This document shows, piece by piece, positions 19,336 to 27,693 of a stretch of DNA of 35,963 bases (the first letter of the stretch is position 1; every line of letters begins with the position of its first letter). A program made the translations under genes and the position numbers. Source of the stretch: Croceibacterium salegens. Its GTDB lineage: Bacteria > Pseudomonadota > Alphaproteobacteria > Sphingomonadales > Sphingomonadaceae. A model generated the notes under the pieces. The model did no database searches. It was given only the letters and a program-made list of their open reading frames with translations, and was not told where the DNA came from. The stretch covers positions 1-35,963 of the forward strand of contig NZ_WTYM01000020.1 of NCBI RefSeq assembly GCF_009827435.1. The letters run 5' to 3'.

Positions 19336-22056
19336 TCAGAAGCGGAAGCGGCCGGTGATGCCGTAGGTCCGCGGGTCGTTGATGTAGCCCGAGATGCCGC
19401 CGCTCTGCGCCACCGAGTCGAAGATCGTCTCGATGTTGTTGTCCTTGAGCAGGTTGCGACCCCAGATACCGATGCTCAGGCCGTTCTCGAACTCGTAATC
19501 GATTGAGGCGGTGAGATCGTTGCGGGTGACCGTGAACGGCTTGGCCGCTGCCAGCGCCGCGGTGTTATCGATGATCGAGCCATCGGGTCCGCGCACCAGG
19601 AAGCCCGGCAGGCCTTCGACCACTGCCGCCTTCGAGGCGTAGAGGTACGACACGCGCGGGATCAGGTTGCCCGGGCCGACCTGCAGCTCGTACTGCGCGC
19701 CCATCACCACGGTCCACTTCGGAATGCCCGCCGGCTTGGTGCCGGTCAGGTTGCCGACCGCCGAGGAATTGAAGCTGTCGTACTTCGGATCGAGGTAGGT
19801 CGTCGCGAAGTTGAGAGTCAGGTCGCCGAGACTGGCCTGGGTCTCCAGCTCGATGCCGAAGGTGCTCTGCTTGCCGGCGTTGAGCAGCGCGAAGCCGGTG
19901 CCGGTGAACAGGTTGGACTGGAAGCCCTTGATCTGCTGCTTGAACACCGCGACGTTGGCCGAGAGGCCGTTGTCGTTGTACTTGAGGCCGGCTTCGATGA
20001 CCCGAGATTTCTCAGGTCCGGCGAAGCGGCTTCCGTAGGTCTGGTTGGCTACCGTCAGCCCCGCCGCCTCAAGCGCCGTGCGGTCGGATGCGAACGGGCG
20101 ACTGTCGCGCGAGAGGTTGACCGAGCTCGCCTTGAAGCCGGTCGCGTAGCTGGCATAGACGTTGAGCGACGGGTCGATGTCGTAAGCCAGCCGGATGGTG
20201 TAGCTAAAGTTGTCGTCGTGGGTCTTGCCGGGCTCGACTGAGTTCGGAAGGTTGAGGAACGGCGGCAGGAATTGCAGCGGCTTCAGCGCATTCAGCGGAT
20301 TGGCCAGCGGGTTGTTGGCATTGGCTGTGGCATAGGCCGTCGCACCCGGCACAATCACGTTGGCATAGGCCGCGGCGCCTGCAGCGCCCGCCGGGCTCGC
20401 ACCGGTAGCGAAGGCGAAGATTTCTGCCGGGGTGGCCGAACGGCCGAGGCCGAGGGCCTGGCCCACACCGGCCGACAGCGCGCCCCCGTACAGCAGGTTG
20501 TAGCGGAACGGCGCATACTGCGGCGCGTTGAAGTCGATCGCCGAGAACGTATCGTTGCTGACCGCATCGGTGCGGAACTTCTTCCAGTCGTTGGCGTAGT
20601 TGCCGCCGAGCGTCAGTGTCAGGCCGTCGGTGATCTCGAAATCGAGCTGGCCGAAGACCGAAATGGATTCGCTCTTCAGGTTGAAGTGATTTCGGAAGCC
20701 CGTTCCGGGCTGGAAGAACGTGTTGACGTATTTCGCCGGGTTGCCTTCGAGCGCACCGAAGGTCTGCTCAAGCAGCGGAACATTGAGCGCTCCGCCCGTG
20801 GCGCCCTGCACGAGGATGTTGGCGTAGGGCCGGAACTGCGTCGAGTAGAGTAGGTTTTCCTGCTGGCCAACGTTGTCGGACAGGTAGAATGCACCGATCA
20901 GCAGGTCGAGGCCCGGGGCGACTTCACCCGTCCAGCGCACTTCCTGCGTGAAGGTCTTGATCCCGGTTTCCTGGAGGAACGGATAGACCAGGTCGGCGCT
21001 GGTGAAGTCCGGATCCTGTACCGCCAGCGAGTTTGTCTTGCGCCAGGCGGTGATCGAGGTGAGGCTTCCCGGGCCGAGGTCGAAATCGACCTGTCCGGAA
21101 ATCCCGTAGTTCTCGATCTCGTTGGTCGAATCGAAATTGTTGGAGACGACACGGCTGAACGGATCGTTCGGGTCGTTGGTTGCACCGCCAAGCGCGAGCA
21201 CGGCGCCGAAGGTCGGCCCCGACTTCAGGTTGACCACACCGCAGCAGTTCTCGTCGATCTTGTCGTAGTCGCCGATCACGCGAACCGAGAGGCCGCTGTC
21301 GCCCTCGAACAGCAACTGGCCGCGGGCGAACCAGCGATCGCGTTCGTTGGTGCGGTGACCCGTGCCAACGTCCTTGAAGAAGCCGTCACGGGTGTTGAAT
21401 CCGCCGGCGACGCTGAAGGCGAAGTTTTCGCTGATCGGGCCGGTGATGTGGGCCTTGCCGACGAGCGCGTCGTAGTTGCCGTAGGTCAGTTCGGCCGAAC
21501 CGCCCAGGGTGAACGAAGGCTTCTGGGTGGAGATCGAAATGACGCCGGCCGATGCGTTCTTGCCGAACAGCGTCGACTGCGGGCCGCGCAGCACTTCAAT
21601 ACGCTGCACGTCGGGAAGGTCGGTAACCTGCGCCACGGTGCGCGACCGGTACACGCCGTCGACGAACACGCCGACCGAGGGCTCGATACCGGGGTTGTTG
21701 GCGCCGTTGCCGAAGCCGCGGATGAAGAAGTTGGTCGCGGCGAGCGACTGCCGCTGGCCGACGATGAGCGAGGGAACGACGGTCTGCAGGTCCTTAATAT
21801 CGCGTATCTGGCCGCGCTCGAGGGTCTCGGCAGTGGTTACCGTGACAGCGACCGGCACTTCCTGCAGGGTCTGTTCGCGCTTGGTCGCGGTAACGACGAT
21901 CTCATTGCCGCTGCCGGCTTCCTGCGTGGCCACCTGGTCGTCCGCACCGTCTTCATCCTGCGCCAGCGCGGCAGGCGCGTGCAGGGCGGCAACGGCCGTC
22001 CCGGTAAGCAGGAAAGCGCGGACAAGGCCGGACTTGCCGGCAGAAAGCTTCAGCAT
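19336..22056 (-). CDS. TonB-dependent receptor
   Basis: A 906-residue outer-membrane receptor that imports ligands using TonB energy. The signal peptide is MLKLSAGKSGLVRAFLL...APAALAQ. The TonB box-like EIVVTATKREQ is followed by a plug domain (PVAVTVTTAETL to VLRGPQSTLFGKNASAGVI) and a 22-strand barrel ending in the aromatic terminus YGITGRFRF. I chose the ATG at 22056 because GGAG lies 6 nt before it; an in-frame ATG at 22068 (MENS) has no space for a ribosome site. The plug segment SVGVFVDGVYRSR and the general type match the numerous sphingomonad receptors for carbohydrates, aromatics or siderophores; the ligand cannot be read from sequence. Confidence 0.96.
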   Translation of the reverse strand: MLKLSAGKSGLVRAFLLTGTAVAALHAPAALAQDEDGADDQVATQEAGSGNEIVVTATKREQTLQEVPVAVTVTTAETLERGQIRDIKDLQTVVPSLIVGQRQSLAATNFFIRGFGNGANNPGIEPSVGVFVDGVYRSRTVAQVTDLPDVQRIEVLRGPQSTLFGKNASAGVISISTQKPSFTLGGSAELTYGNYDALVGKAHITGPISENFAFSVAGGFNTRDGFFKDVGTGHRTNERDRWFARGQLLFEGDSGLSVRVIGDYDKIDENCCGVVNLKSGPTFGAVLALGGATNDPNDPFSRVVSNNFDSTNEIENYGISGQVDFDLGPGSLTSITAWRKTNSLAVQDPDFTSADLVYPFLQETGIKTFTQEVRWTGEVAPGLDLLIGAFYLSDNVGQQENLLYSTQFRPYANILVQGATGGALNVPLLEQTFGALEGNPAKYVNTFFQPGTGFRNHFNLKSESISVFGQLDFEITDGLTLTLGGNYANDWKKFRTDAVSNDTFSAIDFNAPQYAPFRYNLLYGGALSAGVGQALGLGRSATPAEIFAFATGASPAGAAGAAAYANVIVPGATAYATANANNPLANPLNALKPLQFLPPFLNLPNSVEPGKTHDDNFSYTIRLAYDIDPSLNVYASYATGFKASSVNLSRDSRPFASDRTALEAAGLTVANQTYGSRFAGPEKSRVIEAGLKYNDNGLSANVAVFKQQIKGFQSNLFTGTGFALLNAGKQSTFGIELETQASLGDLTLNFATTYLDPKYDSFNSSAVGNLTGTKPAGIPKWTVVMGAQYELQVGPGNLIPRVSYLYASKAAVVEGLPGFLVRGPDGSIIDNTAALAAAKPFTVTRNDLTASIDYEFENGLSIGIWGRNLLKDNNIETIFDSVAQSGGISGYINDPRTYGITGRFRF

Positions 22057-22167
22057 TGAGTTCTCCATCTCCCTTCGGCACCTCCCGCCTCTCCGCGGAT
22101 CGATGCCGAGCGCACCAAGCACACCCTGATAATGTCGTGCCTTGCGATACTCAATCACCTGCGAAAA

Positions 22168-22214
22168 ACTAGTAACAGGCGTAACGCTAGTTGTTGCCGC
22201 GGTGTCACACTAGT
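22168..22214. promoter_or_regulatory. Three CTAGT repeats upstream of the TonB receptor
   Basis: ACTAGT (22168), GCTAGT (22186) and ACTAGT (22209) fall in 47 bp of the 176-nt region between the receptor and the SdpI-like gene. They are accompanied by two direct GTAAC copies. Spacings are 18 and 23 bp, about two helical turns, as for a multi-site operator. Binding factor unknown. Confidence 0.35.
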
Positions 22215-22232
22215 CCTGAGCGGCCCGGACCG

Positions 22233-22892
22233 TCAGGTGCCGCGTTTCTTCCGGCTCCATAGCCACCAGCTGTAAACGACGGGGATGAGCGCGCTGGGAA
22301 GGATGACCGCCAGCATGATCGCCCCGCGCACTGCCGGATCGAAAGGAAGCAGGGCGAGAAGGGCCAGTGCCGCCCCGGCCAGCATCATCAGTTTCCCGCC
22401 AAGCCGGTGGGTGGCGATCCACACGTCCTCGTCGACGATGGTCCACGGCGTACGGATGCCGACGAAGAAGCCGGGGCGCGACTTGGGCAGCATGTTGCCG
22501 ATGACCAGCAGCAGCAGGCCGACCGGCAGCATCGCGAAATCGCCGCGGACATCGTATCCGAATGCGCGTGCACCTATCATGCCTTGCAGGAAGACGAGCA
22601 TCAGCAGCCCGCCGATCCACGCGGTGCGCATCAAGGGGGCCGAACCTTCGAGCCGGTCCTGTAGCGGCTCTATGCTCGGCAGGACCGAGAAGAACAGCGA
22701 GAGCCCGACGCCGATTCCCGCGGGGATCAGCAGCGCCCGGAGCGCCGGCCGCGTGCGGTCGACCTCGCCGGCGATGTTCCAATGCGTCGGGAGCTCGGCG
22801 CCGGCGGGCATCTGCCCCGCAGCATAGAACGCAAAGGCGACCATGGCCGCGCAAATGGCCAGCGAGATGAGCAGGAGCTTGCCCGTCTTCAT
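22233..22892 (-). CDS. SdpI family membrane protein (DUF1648 N-terminus)
   Basis: A 219-residue protein with about six membrane helices. The first helix is followed by PTHWNIAGEVDRTRP, the DUF1648 signature. A later SdpI-type block contains GNMLPKSRPGFFVGIRTPWTIVDEDVWIATHR. In Bacillus, SdpI gives immunity to the SdpC toxin and controls the SdpR repressor. In proteobacteria the role is unproven. It overlaps the ArsR-type gene by 4 bases (ATGA), an sdpR-sdpI type operon. No sdpC-like toxin gene is visible nearby. Confidence 0.9.
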   Translation of the reverse strand: MKTGKLLLISLAICAAMVAFAFYAAGQMPAGAELPTHWNIAGEVDRTRPALRALLIPAGIGVGLSLFFSVLPSIEPLQDRLEGSAPLMRTAWIGGLLMLVFLQGMIGARAFGYDVRGDFAMLPVGLLLLVIGNMLPKSRPGFFVGIRTPWTIVDEDVWIATHRLGGKLMMLAGAALALLALLPFDPAVRGAIMLAVILPSALIPVVYSWWLWSRKKRGT

Positions 22893-23194
22893 TGCGAAAT
22901 CTCCGTTTCCGGACCGCTTTCGGCCTCGCCTTCGCGGCTGATGCCCATGCGGTTCATGAAGCCCATCACCGCTTCTTCGAGCGTCGACAGGTTGAGCGTG
23001 TAGACGATGTGCCCGGCGCGGTTCTCACCGCGGATCAGCCCTGCCGCCTTGAGCTTGGCGAAGTGGCCCGACATGGTCGGCTTGCTGACCGGGAAGTTGT
23101 CGGACAGCTGCCCGGCTGTCATCCCTCCCCGCTTGAGCAACTCCAGCACCTCGCGGCGGATAGGGTGCGACAAGGCATCGAACACGGAACTCAT
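22889..23194 (-). CDS. ArsR-family autorepressor (SdpR-like)
   Basis: A 101-residue winged-helix regulator. The opening FDALSHPIRREVLELLKRGGMTAGQLSDNFPVSKPTMSGHFAKLKAAGLI is the ArsR/SdpR helix-turn-helix, with the recognition helix in SKPTMSGHFAKL. ENRAGHIVYTLN is the wing. There is no metal-binding cysteine motif, so it is not a metal sensor. It is followed by the SdpI gene in an ATGA overlap. Its own promoter contains a perfect dyad, implying autorepression. Confidence 0.93.
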   Translation of the reverse strand: MSSVFDALSHPIRREVLELLKRGGMTAGQLSDNFPVSKPTMSGHFAKLKAAGLIRGENRAGHIVYTLNLSTLEEAVMGFMNRMGISREGEAESGPETEISQ

Positions 23195-23196
23195 GG

Positions 23197-23233
23197 TATT
23201 TAGGCATTATCCTAAATAAGGATTTGCTTGCAA
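23197..23233 (-). promoter_or_regulatory. Promoter with dyad operator of the sdpR-sdpI operon
   Basis: On the minus strand TTGCAA (23233-23228) and GATAAT (23211-23206) are a -35/-10 pair with a 16-nt spacer. A perfect dyad, TATTTAGG-N6-CCTAAATA (23197-23218), covers the -10 and the start region. The ATG is only 11 nt after the -10 box, so the mRNA would have almost no leader. Repressor binding there would block RNA polymerase directly. Confidence 0.7.
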
Positions 23234-23289
23234 GTTCATTCACCGCGCGGCCCTCGCCATGGGCCGCTTTCGCTACTATGGGCGCTCGG

Positions 23290-24447
23290 ATGACGATTTC
23301 CGGCCTGCGGATTGCCCTGTTCAGCGGCAATTACAACATGACCGTCGATGGGGCGAACCGGGCGCTCAACCGACTGGTCGAATACCTGCAACGGCAGGGC
23401 GCCACTGTGCGCGTTTACTCTCCGACCTCCGACAAGCCGGCCTTCGAGCCGCAGGGGACGCTCGTTTCGCTGCCGTCGATCGCCATCCCGACACGCGCCG
23501 AATACCACTTTCCGCTCGGCCTCAACCGGCGCGTGAGGGCCGATCTCGACGCGTTCGATCCACACATCGTGCACTTGTCCTCGCCCGACCTGTCTGCGCG
23601 CGCTGCGGCGAAATGGGCCATCGCACGCGGGACGCCGATCCTGGCCTCGGTCCACACCCGGTTCGAGACCTATTTCCGCTATTACAAGCTCGGGTTCCTC
23701 GAAAAGCCGAGCGAGGACTGGATCCGCACGCTCTATGGCCGCTGCGATGCGCTGGTGACCCCGTCTGCGGGCATGGTCGACGTGCTGCGCGAGCAGGAGA
23801 TGAACGACGACATCTCGCTGTGGGAGCGGGGCGTCGACCGCGAGGTCTTCTCGCCCGAGCGGCGCAGCCTCGAATGGCGCCGTTCGCTCGGCATCGGGGA
23901 CGGCGAGGTGGCGATCGGCTTTCTCGGTCGGCTGGTGATGGAAAAGGGGCTCGACACCTTTGCCGACGCCATCGACGTGCTGGAGAAGCGCAGGGTGGCG
24001 CATCGCGTGCTGGTCGTCGGCGACGGCCCTGCGCGCGGCTGGTTTGGCGAGCGCCTGCCCAACTCGGTCTTCGCCGGGTTCCAGGGCGGCGCAGACCTCG
24101 GCCGCGCTGCGGCCTCGATGGACGTGCTGTTCAACCCATCGGTGACCGAGACCTTCGGCAATGTCACGCTCGAAGCGATGGCCTGCGGCGTTCCGGTGGT
24201 GGCCGCGCAGGCGACCGGCAGCTCGAGCCTCGTCAAGGATGGGGTCAACGGCGTGCTGGTGCCGCCCAGGGACATCGCCGGCTACGCCGACGCGCTCCAG
24301 CGCTACGTCACCGAACCTGACCTTCGCGCTGCCCACGGCGCGGCCGGCGAAGTGCGCAGCCGCGCCTATTCGTGGGACGCGATCAACCAGGCGGTGGCTG
24401 ACACCTACCTGCGGCTCATCGCCGCGCGGAAGGGCTGCTCAGCGTAG
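23290..24447 (+). CDS. Glycosyltransferase family 4 (GT-B fold)
   Basis: A 385-residue retaining glycosyltransferase. The N-terminal domain starts LRIALFSGNYNMTVDGANRALNRLVEYL. The sugar-nucleotide domain has AIGFLGRLVMEKGLD, LVVGDGPAR, and the EX7E motif in ETFGNVTLEAMACGVPVV. The type resembles bacterial lipid-directed mannosyl- or glucosyltransferases; sphingomonads lack LPS and use glycosphingolipids, so a lipid acceptor is plausible but not shown. The ATG at 23290 was chosen (MTISGLRI); an ATG at 23278 is a possible alternative. It is divergent from the sdpR operon and shares its promoter region. Confidence 0.9.
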   Translation: MTISGLRIALFSGNYNMTVDGANRALNRLVEYLQRQGATVRVYSPTSDKPAFEPQGTLVSLPSIAIPTRAEYHFPLGLNRRVRADLDAFDPHIVHLSSPDLSARAAAKWAIARGTPILASVHTRFETYFRYYKLGFLEKPSEDWIRTLYGRCDALVTPSAGMVDVLREQEMNDDISLWERGVDREVFSPERRSLEWRRSLGIGDGEVAIGFLGRLVMEKGLDTFADAIDVLEKRRVAHRVLVVGDGPARGWFGERLPNSVFAGFQGGADLGRAAASMDVLFNPSVTETFGNVTLEAMACGVPVVAAQATGSSSLVKDGVNGVLVPPRDIAGYADALQRYVTEPDLRAAHGAAGEVRSRAYSWDAINQAVADTYLRLIAARKGCSA

Positions 24448-24876
24448 CACCCCGGCGGCCGCCATGCGGTTGGCGTACATCCACTGGCCGATGGTGACCG
24501 CGATGATGACCGCCGGCATGATCCAGTAGCTCGCGCCGCCCATGGCCTGGGGCAGGTCGGTCGTCGCCTGGTAAAAGAAGCTGGCGAGCACGGCGACCAC
24601 GGCAATCAGGAAGGCCGTGGTGGCCTGGCGGTTGCGCAGCAGCAGCAGGATCACACCGAGCATCGAAAGCCATACGCCGATGGCCCACAGGGCGATGGCC
24701 CAGACCGGGAAGGCATCGAATATCGCCAGCGCCTGGGGCGGAACCTGCGCCATGTAAGCCTCGTTTCGCAGCTCGGTCATCAGGTAGTCGTAACAGCCGA
24801 AGCCGTTCCACAGCAGTGACAGCACGCCGACCACCCAGAGGTGAACGGGCGCCTTGCCTTCAGCAAGTGTAGTCAT
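24439..24876 (-). CDS. Four-helix membrane protein
   Basis: A 145-residue protein with four hydrophobic segments: around LWVVGVLSLLWNGFG, VWAIALWAIGVWLSMLGVILLLL, TTAFLIAVVAVLASFFYQA and IMPAVIIAVTIGQWMYA. Similar sphingomonad proteins are sometimes labelled 'sugar transporter' without evidence; I would leave it as unknown. It lies 67 nt behind a PadR-type regulator on the same strand, the usual place for a PadR-controlled membrane target. Its start codon follows a hairpin that contains the ribosome site. Its end overlaps the tail of the opposing glycosyltransferase by 9 bases. Confidence 0.8.
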   Translation of the reverse strand: MTTLAEGKAPVHLWVVGVLSLLWNGFGCYDYLMTELRNEAYMAQVPPQALAIFDAFPVWAIALWAIGVWLSMLGVILLLLRNRQATTAFLIAVVAVLASFFYQATTDLPQAMGGASYWIMPAVIIAVTIGQWMYANRMAAAGVLR

Positions 24877-24881
24877 GAAAA

Positions 24882-24921
24882 AATTCCCTCCCCGTGGAAG
24901 AAGTCCCTCGGGGAGAGAATT
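24882..24921 (-). promoter_or_regulatory. Hairpin containing the ribosome-binding site of the four-helix protein
   Basis: On the minus strand AATTCTCTCCCCG (24921-24909) pairs with CGGGGAGGGAATT (24894-24882), 12 of 13 positions, with a 14-nt loop and then TTTTC directly before the ATG at 24876. The 3' arm carries GGGGAGGG, the only good ribosome site. So the structure can act as a terminator after the PadR gene or as a translational lock. Confidence 0.55.
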
Positions 24922-24943
24922 ATCACGACATGGGCCGGTCCGC

Positions 24944-25630
24944 CTAGAGCCGTTCGATCTTGCGCGCCGCCTCGTCGAGAACTTCCACAACCTTGTCGAG
25001 CAGGTCTTCGCGCCCTTCGCGCAGCGCATGGCGCTGGTGACGCATTGCGTTGCGCAGGTTCTCCATGGCCCGGTGGATCTGGCGGTTGGGTGCCGAGTGG
25101 ACGTGTTCGCCGACACTCGCGAGCCGCTCGAACAGCGCTTCGACCGTTTCGGCTTCCTCTTCCAGCTCCTTGCGGCCAGCCTCGGTCGCCTCGAACACCT
25201 TGCGCGAGGTGTCGTCTGGCAATTCGGAGATGACGCCTTCGTCGACCATCATCTGCAGCGTCGGATAGATCACGCCCGGGCTCGGCGCATATTCGCCGGC
25301 GGTGAGTTCTTCCATCGCCTTGATCAGGTCGTAACCGTGGCGCGGCTCGTCGGCGATCAGCTTGAGCAGCGCGAGGCGCAGCTCGTTGCGGTCGAACATC
25401 CGCCGCCTCCGCCCTCGACCGCGGCCCTCGTCATCGCCGAACGGGCCACCGGGTCCGAACGGACCGTCGGGGCCGAACGGGCCATGGGGGCCGAAGGGTC
25501 CATGCGGACCGAACGGCCCGTCGGGACCCATCCCGCCGAAGCGGCTGAACTTGTCCGACATACGCTTGCCGGCGCGTGCAGCCTGCTTCCAGGCGCGGAG
25601 CATTTCGCGGTCGTCAAAATTGAATCGCAT
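24944..25630 (-). CDS. PadR family transcriptional regulator with Gly-Pro-Phe repeat N-terminus
   Basis: A 228-residue regulator. Residues ~78-155 are the PadR winged helix: LRLALLKLIADEPRHGYDLIKAMEELTAGEYAPSPGVIYPTLQMMVDEGVI. The C-terminal part (~155-228) is a charged helix for dimerisation. Before the DNA-binding domain is an unusual ~45-residue linker of GPFGPHGPFGPDG repeats, then a GRGRGRRRR basic stretch. PadR repressors respond to small molecules or membrane stress. It is followed by the four-helix membrane protein, its likely target, and its own promoter holds dyads. Confidence 0.92.
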   Translation of the reverse strand: MRFNFDDREMLRAWKQAARAGKRMSDKFSRFGGMGPDGPFGPHGPFGPHGPFGPDGPFGPGGPFGDDEGRGRGRRRRMFDRNELRLALLKLIADEPRHGYDLIKAMEELTAGEYAPSPGVIYPTLQMMVDEGVISELPDDTSRKVFEATEAGRKELEEEAETVEALFERLASVGEHVHSAPNRQIHRAMENLRNAMRHQRHALREGREDLLDKVVEVLDEAARKIERL

Positions 25631-25656
25631 GGGGAGTATCCTTATTTTCGATGCTC

Positions 25657-25685
25657 TAAGATATATCTTATAGTATCAAAGATAC
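25657..25685 (-). promoter_or_regulatory. Two dyads upstream of the PadR gene, candidate operators
   Basis: TAAGATATATCTTA (25657-25670) and GTATC-AAA-GATAC (25673-25685) are perfect AT-rich inverted repeats 27-55 nt upstream of the PadR start codon, in the region where its promoter must be (TTGATA or TTGTAT as possible -35). AT-rich dyads of this type are usual for PadR autoregulation. Confidence 0.55.
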
Positions 25686-25697
25686 AAGGCCCCGGTG

Positions 25698-27554
25698 CTA
25701 CTCTTTCTTCGCGTACCACTCCGCCAGGACGTCGAACGCTTCCTTCCTCTGGCCGGTTTCCGAGACCAGGCCCTTGCGATTCCAGCCATCCTGGATGCCC
25801 GGGCGCTGCCGCCGCGGTGAGCGGAAATCCTTCAGGATCCATGGCGAAATCCCTTCGAAATTCGGGATCCGGGCGAGCATCGCCAGCGTCTGGCGATAAT
25901 ATTCGGCCTGGAATTCCTCTGAAAACTTCCCCGGATTATCCGGCTGGTGCAGCCCTGCTTTCGCTCCCGCCCCGACCTCGGAGAACAGCAGCGGCTTGTC
26001 CTGCGGCACCCGCCATTCGATCTTCGACAGGTCGGCCAGCCGGTCGCCGGTGTACCAGCCGTTGTAGGCGTTGACCGCCATGACATCGAGCGAGGCGGCG
26101 AGCGGATCGTCCATCGTCTGCACCGGCACTGGGCCGCTGTCGTCGCGACCGACCAGCAGCGCCGCGGTGACGAGGCGCGTCGGATCGAGCACCCGTACAT
26201 CCGCCGCGAGCTGCTTCATGAAGGCGTTGCGCGCCGGGCTCTGCGGCGTCTCGTTGCCCACGCTCCACAGCGCGATGGCGGCGCGGTTGCGATCGCGCAG
26301 GATCATCTCGGCGAGCATGCGCCGCGCCTTTTCCAGCGCCACCGGGTCGTCGAAGGCGATGCGCCAGTAGACCGGGATCTCGCTCCACACGATCAGCCCC
26401 ATCTCGTCGGCCGCGCGCAGCATGGTCTCGGAATGCGGATAGTGCGCCAGACGGACATAGTTGGCATGGAGCCCGTCCTTCGCGAGGCCGAGCAGTGCGC
26501 GCGCCGCCTGCGGCGTCATGTTGCGCGTCGGGTTCGCTCCCAGTTCCTCCTCGTGGACGCTGATGCCCTTGAGGAAGATCGGCTTGCCGTTGAGCAGGAT
26601 GCGCGGGCCATCGGTAGCGATGGTCCGGAAGCCGACGCGGTCGCGCCATGTGTCGCCGCCCGCGACGATCTCGACATCGTAGAGCTTCGGGCCGTCAGGC
26701 GACCACCACAGCGCGCTCGGCGGGCGCGGCAGCGACAGGCTCGCCCGTCCCGAGGCATCGGTCGTCATGGTCCGTTCGATCCGCAGTTCGGGAATGCGGA
26801 AGCGCACTTGCGCACCGCTAGCACCCGGACCGTTGAGCGAGACGTCGACGGCGATCGTGGCGCGGTCTTTCAGCCGCACCCAGGCATCATCGACATAGGT
26901 CGCGGGCACGACAATCAGTTCAACCGGGCGGGTGATGCCGCCATAGGTCTCCCAGTCGGTGACCGGCGGCGGGATCGACTGCCCGTCGCGCTGGGAATCG
27001 ACCCCGACCACCAGCCGGTTGCCCTGCGGCCGCAGCAGCCCGGTGACCTCGAACGCGAACGACGTGAAGCCGCCCTCGTGCCGCCCGAGCCGCTTGCCGT
27101 TGAGCCAGACCTCGGCGGCATAGTTCGCCGCGCCGAACCGTATGAACTGCCGCTCGCCGTCCTTCGCCGCCGTATCGAAGCGCTTCTGGTACCAGACCAG
27201 CCCCTGATAGTGGCGCATCTCCGCCGAATGGGTCAGCCACGACGAGGGCAGTACGGACACCGGCGAATGGTCGAGGTCGTATTCGTAGAGCGCGAGCGGG
27301 TCGTCGGCCGAGGCCTGCGTCACGTCGACGTCGGCAAAGCGCCGGCTCGCCTGCCCCGGCTCGCCGCCATGGAAGCCCGCCGCGCCGTCGCGATAGGGAT
27401 CGATCGACCAGGTCCACTCGCCGTCGAGCGACTGCTCTGGCCGCAAGTCGGCGGCGGCGAGCACCGGCCCGTCCGGCAGTACTTGGGCCGCGAGTGGCCC
27501 GGCGGCGGCAAGGGCCAAGATCGCCGTGATCAGCCGTAACAGCTTGCCGGACAT
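25698..27554 (-). CDS. Exported glycoside hydrolase family 2 enzyme (beta-galactosidase/glucuronidase-like)
   Basis: A 618-residue enzyme with a Sec signal peptide (MSGKLLRLITAILALAAAGPLAAQ). The N-terminal jelly-roll (sugar-binding) domain spans ~30-200, with YQKRF, VWLNGKRLGRHEGGF and NRLVVGVDSQRDG. An immunoglobulin-like middle domain follows to ~310. The TIM barrel starts near FLKGISVHEEE. The acid/base Glu is in LWSVGNETP and the nucleophile Glu in LLFSEVGAGA. It is of the short GH2 type (uidA-like length). The sugar specificity is not readable. The ATG at 27554 fits the signal peptide; the frame continues upstream but is antisense to rarA. Confidence 0.93.
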   Translation of the reverse strand: MSGKLLRLITAILALAAAGPLAAQVLPDGPVLAAADLRPEQSLDGEWTWSIDPYRDGAAGFHGGEPGQASRRFADVDVTQASADDPLALYEYDLDHSPVSVLPSSWLTHSAEMRHYQGLVWYQKRFDTAAKDGERQFIRFGAANYAAEVWLNGKRLGRHEGGFTSFAFEVTGLLRPQGNRLVVGVDSQRDGQSIPPPVTDWETYGGITRPVELIVVPATYVDDAWVRLKDRATIAVDVSLNGPGASGAQVRFRIPELRIERTMTTDASGRASLSLPRPPSALWWSPDGPKLYDVEIVAGGDTWRDRVGFRTIATDGPRILLNGKPIFLKGISVHEEELGANPTRNMTPQAARALLGLAKDGLHANYVRLAHYPHSETMLRAADEMGLIVWSEIPVYWRIAFDDPVALEKARRMLAEMILRDRNRAAIALWSVGNETPQSPARNAFMKQLAADVRVLDPTRLVTAALLVGRDDSGPVPVQTMDDPLAASLDVMAVNAYNGWYTGDRLADLSKIEWRVPQDKPLLFSEVGAGAKAGLHQPDNPGKFSEEFQAEYYRQTLAMLARIPNFEGISPWILKDFRSPRRQRPGIQDGWNRKGLVSETGQRKEAFDVLAEWYAKKE

Positions 27555-27693
27555 CGGTTCTCTCTCCCCACCATCGTTCTGGTTTGTATGAACGCACGCA
27601 AGCAGACCGGCCGCGTGTAGGAAAGCTGTTTCTGCGTACCGCGCGCCATCGCGCGGCTGTGCAAGGGCGCGCGGCGCGCCTATCGTCCTGCGC

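Noticed and set aside
22233-23194. Complete Sdp toxin-immunity system
   Set aside because: Regulator and SdpI-like protein are present, but no SdpC-type toxin or SdpA/B maturation genes are nearby, so only the regulator-membrane protein pair can be claimed.
25947-27539. 530-codon open frame on the plus strand inside the GH2 gene
   Set aside because: Antisense shadow of a well-supported glycosidase with intact catalytic residues; no family features of its own.
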